64,000 nt of DNA from positions 1 through 64,000 of the forward strand of contig JAQXSW010000012.1 in the NCBI GenBank assembly GCA_029219165.1, read 5' to 3'. This stretch comes from Oscillospiraceae bacterium (GTDB taxonomy: Bacteria > Bacillota > Clostridia > Oscillospirales > Acutalibacteraceae). The position numbers and the translations under genes are program-made. This document shows positions 52,347 to 64,000 of this stretch, piece by piece (position 1 is the first letter of the stretch; each line of letters begins with the position of its first letter). Below the pieces are notes generated by a model. That model saw nothing but the letters and a program-made list of their open reading frames with translations, did no database searches and was not told where the DNA came from.

Positions 52347-52955
52347 TTACATCTTCTTTATAAATTTGTCAAGGGCTCTGGAAATTGCAGCAGCAATAAC
52401 AAAGCAACAGATAGCTTCAACAAGTCCATTTATTCCAACAAATGCAATAATAAATGGAAGAATGCTTGTTTTACCTAAACTTTCGGCAATTCCCTGGATG
52501 AAATCTGTGTTCCAATAACAAAGAATGAGTGCAAGCATAAAAAAAAGTGTGTTGAGTAAAGCTCCACTGAGTGATGTTATTGAATATTTTGGACTTTTAA
52601 TTTTGCACAGGCTCTTGAAAATAAGACCGGTTACAAGTCCCATTAACATTCTGGTTGGAACGCATACCAAGAAGCAAAATAGTGGATTAATTCCAAGAAG
52701 TACAACGCCAAATGGACTCATGCCCAAAATACATTGAAGGAAACTTGTAATGCCAAATACGGTTCCAAGAATGAGTCCCGCAACAGGACCAAGAGTAATG
52801 GCTCCAATTATGACAGGAATTGTAATAAGAGTAATTTCAAGTCCTGCAGTTTTAATATAACCAATAGGTGTAAATGCCATAAGAAGTATGATGGCAATTA
52901 ACACACTGAGTTCTGTCAAAAAAAGAATATTAGTATTAGAATTTTGTTTTTTCAT
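52347..52955 (-). CDS. panT: ECF transporter S component, probably for pantothenate
   Basis: 202 residues with about six membrane spans, of the ECF S-component kind (LSVLIAIILLMAFTPIGYI, ITLIT-IPVIIGAITLGP, PFGVVLLGINPLFCFL-type loop). Pantothenate is inferred from its neighbour, coaX, which phosphorylates pantothenate: the S component would bring it in. The start is ATG 52955 with AAAGGAG upstream. ECF energy units (EcfA/T) are encoded elsewhere. Confidence 0.82.
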   Translation of the reverse strand: MKKQNSNTNILFLTELSVLIAIILLMAFTPIGYIKTAGLEITLITIPVIIGAITLGPVAGLILGTVFGITSFLQCILGMSPFGVVLLGINPLFCFLVCVPTRMLMGLVTGLIFKSLCKIKSPKYSITSLSGALLNTLFFMLALILCYWNTDFIQGIAESLGKTSILPFIIAFVGINGLVEAICCFVIAAAISRALDKFIKKM

Positions 52956-53011
52956 GGTTTCTCCTTTGCTTGTGTTCCGCCCTTTTGTCGGATACACCGC
53001 TTTGAAAAATC

Positions 53012-53779
53012 TTATTTTTGATTTTTTTCAAAAATAGTTTTTAAACCAAAAAGTAGTAGGTTATCGTCAAAAATAATGTCGTGTTTGCAGTGCTTTGCAA
53101 TACTTGAAAGACCACCGGTTGCAATTATTGAACTTATCTTGGTCCCAAGTTCAGTTTCAATTCTGTCACACAGGCCGTCAAGCATATCCGCCGTACCATA
53201 AACAATACCTGCTCTGATACTGTCAGCGGTATTTGTTCCAATTGTATGGGTAGGGGGAATAAGACTGATTTGTGACAATTGCGATGCACCCTCTGCAAGA
53301 GCACCAAGTGAAATTTTTACACCCGGTGAAATTGTACATCCAAGATAAGCACCATCTTCTCCGACAACGCTTATTTTAGATGCTGTTCCAAGGTCTAAAA
53401 TAAGACAGGGAAGTTGGTATTTGGATATTGCGCCAACTGCATCTGCGACAAGGTCTGCACCAAGTTCTGACGGATTGTCAATTTTGATGTTGATACCGGT
53501 TTTAATTCCCGGCCCGACAATTAGAGGTGTGGAGCCTGTAAGAATTGTTACGGCTTCGCTTAAGGCCTGAGTTATTTCAGGAACAACAGAGCAAATAATT
53601 GCTCCACGAAATTGTTCGGCCTTAATACAGTTTAGGCTAAAAATACTCTTTAGACTAATTGCAAGCTGATCTTTTGTTGCTTTTCTATCTGTTGCAAGTC
53701 TGGATACAAATAACAATTCGTCCTTTTTATAAGTGCCGATAGTAATATTTGTATTTCCGGCGTCAATTACAAGAAGCAT
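53012..53779 (-). CDS. coaX: type III pantothenate kinase
   Basis: 255 residues. MLLVIDAGNTNITIGTYKKD holds the ATP-binding DxGNT motif, and ELGADLVADAVGA, ILDLGTASKISVV and ISPGVKISLGAL are the diagnostic type III motifs with the two catalytic aspartates. First step of CoA synthesis. AAGGAGGAA precedes ATG 53779; longer frames upstream lie in the promoter. Confidence 0.96.
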   Translation of the reverse strand: MLLVIDAGNTNITIGTYKKDELLFVSRLATDRKATKDQLAISLKSIFSLNCIKAEQFRGAIICSVVPEITQALSEAVTILTGSTPLIVGPGIKTGINIKIDNPSELGADLVADAVGAISKYQLPCLILDLGTASKISVVGEDGAYLGCTISPGVKISLGALAEGASQLSQISLIPPTHTIGTNTADSIRAGIVYGTADMLDGLCDRIETELGTKISSIIATGGLSSIAKHCKHDIIFDDNLLLFGLKTIFEKNQK

Positions 53780-53836
53780 TTTTATTCCTCCTTTTTTATA
53801 TTTGTTCGTGCTGTCAAAAGTACACCCGACACGGGG

Positions 53837-53865
53837 ATTATACAATAATAAGAATATAAAAGCAA
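53837..53865 (-). promoter_or_regulatory. coaX promoter
   Basis: On the minus strand TTGCTT (53860-53865), 17 bases, TATAAT (53837-53842). Its -35 nearly abuts the -35 of the divergent promoter at 53868. Confidence 0.75.
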
Positions 53866-53867
53866 AT

Positions 53868-53896
53868 TTGACATAAGTGTTTAAAATATATAGAAT
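53868..53896 (+). promoter_or_regulatory. promoter of the coiled-coil gene
   Basis: TTGACA (53868-53873), 17 bases, TAGAAT (53891-53896), 42 bases before the start codon at 53938. Confidence 0.8.
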
Positions 53897-53937
53897 AGTA
53901 GCAGTAATTTTTTTAGTTTTTGAAGCGGAGAATGTAT

Positions 53938-54426
53938 ATGGAAAATGATATCTTACTTAAAACTGCCCCTTTTGGATTTGACAAGAAAAGTGTAATGGAT
54001 TTTATTGAAAACCTTCAAAAGAAAAATGAAGATTTAAGACGCGAAAATTCAAGGCTTATGGCTGAGAATGAATCGCTGAGGGAAGCTATGTTTGATTTTA
54101 CCGCTAAAAAGGAAGAAGAGACAATAATATCAAAGTATACAGAGGAACCTGTTTCAAAGTTTGAATCGCCTTCATATGAGGGTTATGAAACTACCTACAG
54201 TTATGAGGATTTGAGCATTCGTGCTGAGGACCTTGAAATGGCTGATAAAGAGACTAGAAAGAAACTTGAAGAGAAGTTTAAACTTGCTTTTGAAGAAGTT
54301 TCGAAAGTTCATGATGATGTCGATCTAAAGACCATTTCAAATTCAAAAAACAAGGTTGAAAAGAGAAAACCTACAAAAATTATTACAAAGACTGCTCCAA
54401 AGAAAGTTTCCGTTCAAAAACGTTGA
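53938..54426 (+). CDS. coiled-coil protein, DivIVA-like N-terminus
   Basis: 162 residues from ATG 53938 (GGAG before it). The start (LLKTAPFGFDKKSVMDFIEN) resembles the first block of DivIVA/GpsB-type proteins (the F-x-x-x-x-x-G-Y/F-D-x-x-V-x-x-F/Y pattern). A coiled coil follows at about 25-60 (LQKKNEDLRRENSRLMAEN). The tail is basic (KRKPTKIITKTAPKKVSVQKR-like). Cytosolic, possibly a cell-division or pole scaffold; weak support. The fumarase-type gene starts 14 bases downstream. Confidence 0.7.
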   Translation: MENDILLKTAPFGFDKKSVMDFIENLQKKNEDLRRENSRLMAENESLREAMFDFTAKKEEETIISKYTEEPVSKFESPSYEGYETTYSYEDLSIRAEDLEMADKETRKKLEEKFKLAFEEVSKVHDDVDLKTISNSKNKVEKRKPTKIITKTAPKKVSVQKR

Positions 54427-54440
54427 AGTTAGGTGTAAAA

Positions 54441-54968
54441 ATGGCCGAAATAAAACTTAATGTATCAGATATTAAAAAATGTGCAGACAGCCTTCATGCC
54501 GGGGACAATGTACTTCTTTCCGGCACAGTTTATACTTCAAGAGATGCTGCTCATAAAAGGATTTTCCAATATATGGAAGAGGGAAAAGAGTTGCCTTTTG
54601 AAATAGAGGGCTCATGTGTTTATTACTGTGGACCAACTCCAACTCCAAAAGGTTTTCCAATTGGCAGCTGTGGACCTACAACTTCAGGAAGAATGGATCC
54701 TTATGCTCCAAAGCTCTTGGATATGGGCATGGTTGCAATGATAGGAAAGGGAGTCCGTTCAAAGGAAGTAAATGACGCTATAGTCAGAAATAAGGCCATA
54801 TATTTTTGTGCAATAGGTGGTGCAGGTGCTCTGGCTGCCCAACACATTAAGGAATGTGAAGTAATTGGATTTGATGACCTGGGGCCTGAATCTGTAAAGA
54901 GAATTGAACTTGAGGATTTTCCTGTAATTGTTGCAGTAGATTGTCATGGGGAATCATTATTTAAATAA
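54441..54968 (+). CDS. fumarase/tartrate dehydratase beta-subunit type hydro-lyase, without its partner
   Basis: 175 residues. DIKKCADSLHAGDNVLLSGT, TSRDAAHKRIFQYMEEG, YYCGPTPTPKGFPIGSCGPTTSGRM and the GKG loop match the beta subunit of class I Fe-S hydro-lyases (FumAB/TtdB). The beta subunit alone lacks the iron-sulfur cluster; the alpha subunit that normally lies directly upstream is absent, and a coiled-coil gene takes its place. The alpha gene may lie elsewhere, or this protein may act with another partner. Start ATG 54441 with AGGTG upstream. Confidence 0.87.
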   Translation: MAEIKLNVSDIKKCADSLHAGDNVLLSGTVYTSRDAAHKRIFQYMEEGKELPFEIEGSCVYYCGPTPTPKGFPIGSCGPTTSGRMDPYAPKLLDMGMVAMIGKGVRSKEVNDAIVRNKAIYFCAIGGAGALAAQHIKECEVIGFDDLGPESVKRIELEDFPVIVAVDCHGESLFK

Positions 54969-54982
54969 AGAATAAAATACAA

Positions 54983-55017
54983 AAAGCACTCTGACGTAAG
55001 CAAAATCAGAGTGCTTT
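54983..55017. terminator. terminator after the hydro-lyase gene
   Basis: AAAGCACTCTGA and TCAGAGTGCTTT form a perfect 12-base stem. The minus-strand side is followed by TTTTTG, so it may also end transcripts coming from the right. Confidence 0.88.
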
Positions 55018-55030
55018 GTTGCTTTATTAC

Positions 55031-55210
55031 ACCCGCCGAGCCGGGTGTTCGGTGAATAATAACCTGCATGTTAAAAGCAGGTGGGTGTCTTCCTAGAGGT
55101 TCATGCTCCCTTCGTCCCAAAAGGGGAGGTCTGCAATCCACTTTCGAGTAAAACTCCCTATTATATGAGTGTTGGGTTAATATCGACCGAAAGAATCGTA
55201 CCCGGCAGGC
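55031..55210 (+). ncRNA. ssrS: probable 6S RNA
   Basis: No coding frame exists here, but a long closing stem does: GCCGGGT (55040-55046) with ACCCGGC (55200-55206) and TTCGGT (55048-55053) with ACCGAA (55186-55191). Inside, CCTGC-GCAGG (55063-55081) and CTCCC-GGGGAG hairpins flank a large open region. The GTGTTCG and GGTGTCTTCC elements are those of 6S RNA. 6S RNA mimics an open promoter to hold RNA polymerase in stationary phase. A signal-recognition-particle RNA was considered; its GGAAGCAGCA-type apical loop is absent. Confidence 0.65.
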
Positions 55211-55242
55211 TTATAAACTATTTTATTCTTCTTTATATGAAA

Positions 55243-55569
55243 TTATTCATCATCTTCTGCAATTTCATAATATTCAGAAAGACGTTCTTCAAAAATTTGG
55301 CCTATTTCGTCAAATTCATCTTGATCTTCAATTGCAGAAAGGAAGGTTTCACCATCTTCATCCTCTTCAACTTTTAAGATGATTAATTCGTCATAAGATT
55401 CAAGAATTTCATCAGGGTTTGGTTCGTATGGTGTTACTGCAACATAACGTTGCTCAACATCATTGTCATCCGTAAGTTCAATTCTGTCAAGTTCTTCAAA
55501 AATATGCTCTTCACCATTTTCATCTACTACTGTAATGAGGTATGGATTTATTTCTAAATTTTCGTCCAT
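55243..55569 (-). CDS. DUF1292 family protein
   Basis: 108 residues from ATG 55569 (AAGGAGAT before it). NPYLITVVDENGEEHIFEEL, YVAVTPYEPNPDEILESYDE and LIILKVEEDEDGETFLSAIE fit the DUF1292/YrzB family of small acidic proteins. Very acidic throughout. Function unknown; the family often stands near ruvX/alaS genes, which are not in this window. Confidence 0.88.
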   Translation of the reverse strand: MDENLEINPYLITVVDENGEEHIFEELDRIELTDDNDVEQRYVAVTPYEPNPDEILESYDELIILKVEEDEDGETFLSAIEDQDEFDEIGQIFEERLSEYYEIAEDDE

Positions 55570-55780
55570 TATTATTATCTCCTTAGGATTTGATTTCAAT
55601 GTCTATATTTTATATTTATATAGTGTAAAAGTCAATTGTAAAAAAGAAAAATGTTCAAAATTGTGTTGAAAATGTGGAAAAATACTGTTGAAATTGCATA
55701 AAATGAATCGAACGTGGTCAAATACGCGCTAAAGTAATTCATTTTGTGGTAAAATAAACGCATATTTATATTTGTCTTAA

Positions 55781-57817
<2,037 letters not shown>

Positions 57818-57847
57818 GACTCTATAAAAAAGGACTCTATAAAAAAG

Positions 57848-57875
57848 GACTCACAAGGATTTTTCCTTGTGAGTC
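57848..57875. terminator. bidirectional terminator, ligA and prs
   Basis: GACTCACAAGGA and TCCTTGTGAGTC form a perfect 12-base stem followed by TTTT. Just upstream, the motif GACTCTATAAAAAAG is repeated in tandem (57818-57847), a short local duplication. Confidence 0.88.
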
Positions 57876-57891
57876 TTTTCCGTTTGTTATA

Positions 57892-59127
57892 TTAAAGTTC
57901 AATTTCCATTTGTTTATCTGAATTCTTAGCAATTTCAGCATTGTGCTTTTCAAGTACATTCTGAATTTTTTCTGTAGGATTCAAAAGCTTGCTGATTGAA
58001 AGTTCGTGGTTAATTGTATCCACAATAAGAGCAATGAACTTTGACATTCCTACGCGTTCATACCATTCACGTTTTTTTAGTTCATCAGGAGCATAAACAA
58101 GGTCTGTGGTAAGAATTTTTGTAATAGTACCGTTCTTATATGCTTCGTCAAAGATTTCAAGACCATTGCAGAAAAGACCGAAGCATGTACATACAAAAAT
58201 TCTGTTTGCACCAAGAGCCTTAAGTTTTGCTGCAACTTCAAGCATTGATTCGCCTGAAGAAATCATATCGTCAACAACAATAACGTCTTTTCCTTCAATA
58301 TTTCCACCAAGGAAGTCATGTGCAATAATTGGATTTCTGCCGTCAACTATCTTTGAGTAGTCACGTCTCTTGTAGAACATACCAAGTTCAACGCCAAGAA
58401 CTGTTGCATAGTGAATTGCTCTGCCCATACCACCTTCGTCAGGGGAAACAACCATAATGCTGTCCTTGTCAAACTTAATGTCAGGTGTTGATTTAATGAG
58501 CGATTTAATCATTTGATAAATAGGGGATACATTTTCAAATCCGGAAATAGGAATGGCATTTTGAACACGTGGGTCGTGAGCGTCAAATGTAATTACACTG
58601 TCAACGCCCATTGACATGAGTTCCTGAAGAGCCATTGCACAGTCAAGAGATTCTCTTGACGAACGCTTGTGCTGTCTGCCTTCATAAAGCATTGGCATAA
58701 TAACTGTAATTCTTCTTGCCTTACCGCCAATGGCATTAATAACACGCTTTAAGTCACTGTAATGATCATCCGGACTCATTGGAACTTCCTGGCCGTACAT
58801 CTTGTATTTAACGCCGTAATTGAATACGTCAACAACAATGAAAATGTCATAGCCACGGACGGATTGATTAATGACAGCTTTTGCTTCACCTGAACCAAAT
58901 CTTGGACATTTAAACTCAATAAGGTAAGAGTCTTTGTTGTAACCGGCAACCTTAAGACTTGAGTCTCTAAGAGTTGTGTTTTCAACTCTCCAACGAGAGA
59001 TGTATTTGTCAATTTTTCCAGCAAGTTCTTCACAGCCTGGCATTGCAATAATACCAAGTTTACCATAAGGAATTGTAGTAAATCCCGAGGTCTCCGGAAG
59101 ATCAAAAGTTGAAATGTCGGTCATCAT
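57892..59127 (-). CDS. prs: ribose-phosphate pyrophosphokinase
   Basis: 411 residues, longer than the usual 310-320. PRPP-loop DVIVVDDMISSGESMLEVA, MPMLYEGRQHKRSSRESLD, VSPDEGGMGRA and FDAHDPRVQNAI are the conserved elements. Extra length sits at the N-terminus (about 50 residues) and in a C-terminal extension after LIVDTINHE. It makes PRPP from ribose-5-phosphate and ATP for nucleotides, His and Trp. It has its own promoter. Confidence 0.93.
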   Translation of the reverse strand: MMTDISTFDLPETSGFTTIPYGKLGIIAMPGCEELAGKIDKYISRWRVENTTLRDSSLKVAGYNKDSYLIEFKCPRFGSGEAKAVINQSVRGYDIFIVVDVFNYGVKYKMYGQEVPMSPDDHYSDLKRVINAIGGKARRITVIMPMLYEGRQHKRSSRESLDCAMALQELMSMGVDSVITFDAHDPRVQNAIPISGFENVSPIYQMIKSLIKSTPDIKFDKDSIMVVSPDEGGMGRAIHYATVLGVELGMFYKRRDYSKIVDGRNPIIAHDFLGGNIEGKDVIVVDDMISSGESMLEVAAKLKALGANRIFVCTCFGLFCNGLEIFDEAYKNGTITKILTTDLVYAPDELKKREWYERVGMSKFIALIVDTINHELSISKLLNPTEKIQNVLEKHNAEIAKNSDKQMEIEL

Positions 59128-59166
59128 TTCTATGTGCCCCCTAGAACGAATTAATTTACGTCAAAA

Positions 59167-59195
59167 ATTCTATCATATTGTAGAAAATTATACAA
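59167..59195 (-). promoter_or_regulatory. prs promoter
   Basis: On the minus strand TTGTAT (59190-59195), 17 bases, TAGAAT (59167-59172), about 40 bases before the start. The rest of the gap 59128-59445 is AT-rich with nothing else apparent apart from the V-ATPase promoter. Confidence 0.65.
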
Positions 59196-59355
59196 TAAAT
59201 TTTTGACTAAATTATTGCAAAAAAAATTAGCTAAAAAGGGGAAAATTTGTAACTTTTTTTTGACTTTTTGACGAATGAATTTTGATAATCAACAAAATTA
59301 TGACAATATGTGAAAAATATAACAAAATTCGTTTAAAATTTACGCCTTTAAATTA

Positions 59356-59384
59356 TTGAATTCTCATTATTACATTGTTATAAT
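59356..59384 (+). promoter_or_regulatory. V-ATPase operon promoter
   Basis: TTGAAT (59356-59361), 17 bases, TATAAT (59379-59384), 61 bases before the first start codon. Confidence 0.8.
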
Positions 59385-59445
59385 GTCTAGGTTAGTACAT
59401 CGGACGTACTCATGAAATTTCGGAAGAAAGGGTGATGAAGATTAC

Positions 59446-59757
59446 ATGGCTTCAGAAATGATTAACCAGGTACTTGACGCCGAAAAGAATGCGGCAGACA
59501 AAGAAGTAGCTGCTAAAGCAAAAGCTGCTGATATTATCAAAGCTGCTGAAGCAGATGCTAAGACTGCTGCCGATGAAGGCAAAGCTGCCGCTGCAAAGGA
59601 AAAAGAGCAAATCCTTGCAAAAGCACAAAAGCAGGCGGATGAAATTTACGCCGATGCAAAAGCTCAGGCTGCAAAACAGAGAGAAAATCTCCTCAAAAAG
59701 AGCGATGAGAAGATGGATGAATCTATTGCAGCAGTAATCAAGCACATTATCCCATAA
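59446..59757 (+). CDS. V-type ATPase subunit G/H (peripheral stalk)
   Basis: 103 residues, almost wholly a Lys/Ala/Glu-rich helix (VLDAEKNAADKEVAAKAKAA and onwards to KKSDEKMDESIAAVIKHIIP), typical of the G/H (NtpF-like) stalk subunit that pairs with subunit E. First gene of the V-ATPase operon. Confidence 0.85.
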   Translation: MASEMINQVLDAEKNAADKEVAAKAKAADIIKAAEADAKTAADEGKAAAAKEKEQILAKAQKQADEIYADAKAQAAKQRENLLKKSDEKMDESIAAVIKHIIP

Positions 59758-59810
59758 GTAATTATAAATTATGTAGTGGGGAACAAATTTAATAAGGAGG
59801 TGTTTCTTGC

Positions 59811-62361
<2,551 letters not shown>

Positions 62362-62417
62362 TTTATTAATTAAACATACTAAATAGTATTTAAACTTCGT
62401 CGATAGGAGGCTGCAAA

Positions 62418-63005
62418 ATGGCAGGGTTAAACAAGATTATTGAAAGAATAGCTCAGGACTCTGCAGCAAAATGCGATGGCATCATTTTTGATGCTCAGAA
62501 TGAAGCAACAAAAATTAAGGAAGCAGCTGTTATTAAAGTTAACGATGATAAGAACGCTATTATAGATGCAGCTAACAAAGAAGCTAAGGCTATTGTTGAT
62601 ATGGCTGAGTCAGGCGCTCAACTTGAAGGTAAGAAAGTTCTTCTTGCTACAAGAGTAGAAATCATTGAAAAAGCTATTGCTATGGCTTCTGAAAAACTTG
62701 CTTCAATGCCTGAAGAAGAGTATTTTGCAGCAATTTATGCGCTTGTGAAGAATTATGCACAAGCTGCAGACGGACAAATGCTTCTTTCAAAGAAGGACCT
62801 TGGACGACTTCCAAGCGACTTCGAAAAGAAAATTAACGCTGACCTTAAGGGCGGTAAGATTACCGTTTCTAAGGATCCAGCTGATATCTCTGAAGGCTTT
62901 ATTCTCGTTTACGGAGATATCGAAATCAACTGTACTTTTGATGCTCTTATTGCTGATGCAAAAGATGACATCAAAGACGAACTCTACAATATTATTTTTG
63001 CCTAA
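62418..63005 (+). CDS. ntpE: V-type ATPase subunit E
   Basis: 195 residues. A long N-terminal helix rich in Ala/Lys/Glu (LNKIIERIAQDSAAKCDGII) and a globular C-terminal domain (ADISEGFILVYGDIEINCTF) with the EGFxL motif identify the peripheral-stalk subunit E. AGGAGG precedes the start; it lies between K and C. Confidence 0.92.
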   Translation: MAGLNKIIERIAQDSAAKCDGIIFDAQNEATKIKEAAVIKVNDDKNAIIDAANKEAKAIVDMAESGAQLEGKKVLLATRVEIIEKAIAMASEKLASMPEEEYFAAIYALVKNYAQAADGQMLLSKKDLGRLPSDFEKKINADLKGGKITVSKDPADISEGFILVYGDIEINCTFDALIADAKDDIKDELYNIIFA

Positions 63006-63035
63006 ATACACATTATTGCAAAGGGAGGCGTTTAT

Positions 63036-64000
63036 ATGATAAAACGCAGTTCAGATTATATCTATGCAGTAGCGCGTGTGAGGGCAAATGAGGTAAACCT
63101 TTTAAGTGCAGCAGATGTAGAGCAGCTTATTGCAGCTGAAGACTACAAGACTGCAATGCGTAAACTTGCTGACGCAGGTTGGGGAGATGTAGACGGTGTT
63201 ACAGATTATGCTTCTTATCTTGAAGCATACTTTGCAAAGACATGGGATCTTCTTGTAGAAATTATGGGAGATGTTCATGAATTTGACCTTCTTCTTATAA
63301 AGAACGACATGCAGAACTTAAAGGCAGCACTAAAAGGAATAGTTTCTCAACATGACGCGAAAGATTTATACGTTTATTCAACAGTTTATGATACAGAAAG
63401 CATTAAAAAGGCAGTAGACGAAAGAGCTTGGAAAGATCTTCCGGAGTTTATGCAGGAACCTGCAATGGAAGCTTATACTGTTCTTACAGAGACAGGAAAT
63501 GGTCAACTTGCAGATGCAATCATAGACAAGGCTACCCTTGAAAGAATGCTTTATCTTGCTACACAAACTAGCAGCCCAACACTTAAGGAACTTGCTGAGC
63601 GTATGTGCGCTACAGCTAATATTAAGTCAGCGCTTCGTTGTGCAAACACAGGTAAGTCTAAGGACTTTATGCAGCGTTCACTTTGTGACTGCAAGACAAT
63701 TTCAAAGGACAAACTTATTGACTGTGCACTTGAAAGTGCAGATTCGGTACTTAACTATCTTGAGGGTACTGAGTATGCTGTTGGGGCTGAAAAGTTTAAG
63801 GAAAGCACATCAGCTTTTGAAAAATGGTGTGATGACATCCTCATGGAATGCGTTAGTAAGGCTAAGTATGTAGCATTTGGTATAGATCCACTTGTTGCTT
63901 ACTACATTGCTAGAGATGCAGAAATTAAAACTGTTCGTATTATTCTTTCAGCGAAGATTAACAATCTTCCGGCAGATGTAATTAGAGAGAGGGTGAGAGC
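63036..64000 (+). CDS. ntpC: V-type ATPase subunit C (runs off the window)
   Basis: 321 residues are visible. MIKRSSDYIYAVARVRANEV at the start and YIARDAEIKTVRIILSAKI near the end fit the AC39/C subunit that links rotor and stator; the usual length is about 330. AAAGGGAGG precedes ATG 63036. The A, B, D and F genes should follow to the right. Confidence 0.92.
   Translation, partial: MIKRSSDYIYAVARVRANEVNLLSAADVEQLIAAEDYKTAMRKLADAGWGDVDGVTDYASYLEAYFAKTWDLLVEIMGDVHEFDLLLIKNDMQNLKAALKGIVSQHDAKDLYVYSTVYDTESIKKAVDERAWKDLPEFMQEPAMEAYTVLTETGNGQLADAIIDKATLERMLYLATQTSSPTLKELAERMCATANIKSALRCANTGKSKDFMQRSLCDCKTISKDKLIDCALESADSVLNYLEGTEYAVGAEKFKESTSAFEKWCDDILMECVSKAKYVAFGIDPLVAYYIARDAEIKTVRIILSAKINNLPADVIRERVR

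Noticed and set aside
55031-55210. Signal-recognition-particle RNA
   Set aside because: CTGCAATCC is reminiscent of the Alu domain, but the conserved GGAAGCAGCA-type apical loop is missing.

Overview
The window reads as a chromosomal segment of an AT-rich, low-GC Gram-positive anaerobe, most likely a gut-type member of the Clostridia. The support is strong AGGAGG-type ribosome binding sites throughout, TTGACA/TATAAT promoters with 17-base spacers, a 2[4Fe-4S] clostridial ferredoxin, a V-type (probably Na+) ATPase, an ECF-type vitamin transporter, type III pantothenate kinase, NrdR, YolD and a TGD-type surface-protein anchor. I have not run any similarity search; family calls rest on motifs read by eye.

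Layout. 1-2.4 kb (minus strand): redox/sulfur cluster of a DUF134-NifX regulator, a Crp/Fnr regulator, thioredoxin, rhodanese and a CoA-disulfide-reductase-like flavoprotein. 2.4-6.1 kb: a scar of a LysE gene joined to a serine-recombinase fragment, a SAM-type riboswitch with a small hypothetical gene and a hydrolase, a MerR/YhfC pair and a DUF805 gene. 6.2-8.4 kb: a 20-base repeat array, then a Y-family polymerase and YolD. 8.5-19.6 kb: a divergent MurE-like ligase, argF with ArgR-type boxes, carA, a carB-dapF fusion, thyA, folA, a DUF2812 protein and ychF. 19.7-23.8 kb: a large cell-surface protein. 23.9-27.4 kb (minus): rsmI, a tRNA methyltransferase, ferredoxin, and psd/pssA for phosphatidylethanolamine. 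27.5-35.5 kb (minus): a single aromatic amino-acid operon (aroF, tyrA, aroB, aroA, aroC, pheA, aroE-aroK fusion) preceded by a Phe/Tyr-rich leader peptide and a terminator, that is, an attenuator. 3-Dehydroquinate dehydratase is the only missing step between DAHP and chorismate.

35.5-38.4 kb holds nrdR with a candidate own operator, a lipase-like hydrolase and an HD-GYP protein. At 38.5 kb a tRNA-Ser(GGA) is followed by a tyrosine-integrase remnant and a visibly GC-richer block (LuxR regulator, putrescine-carbamoyltransferase-like gene, serine-recombinase fragment) ending near 41.9 kb: a decayed genomic island. 42-45.4 kb: a lipoprotein, a DUF5131 protein and an Amt-PII fusion whose leader carries two hexaloop-hairpin/terminator units. 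45.4-51.9 kb: an operon containing a YdjG/YdjH/YdjI-like membrane-stress set and a hybrid histidine kinase. 52-55 kb: GtrA, a pantothenate-type ECF S component beside coaX, a coiled-coil protein and a lone fumarase-type beta subunit. 55.0-55.2 kb: a likely 6S RNA. 55.2-59.1 kb: DUF1292, ligA, prs. 59.4-64 kb: the start of a V-ATPase operon (G/H, I, K, E, C) running off the window.

The most unusual items are the CarB-DapF fusion whose DapF half lacks one catalytic cysteine, the aromatic attenuator, the Amt leader, the DUF134-NifX gene with a strong internal start, the SAM-variant riboswitch, and the matching serine-recombinase scars 39 kb apart.
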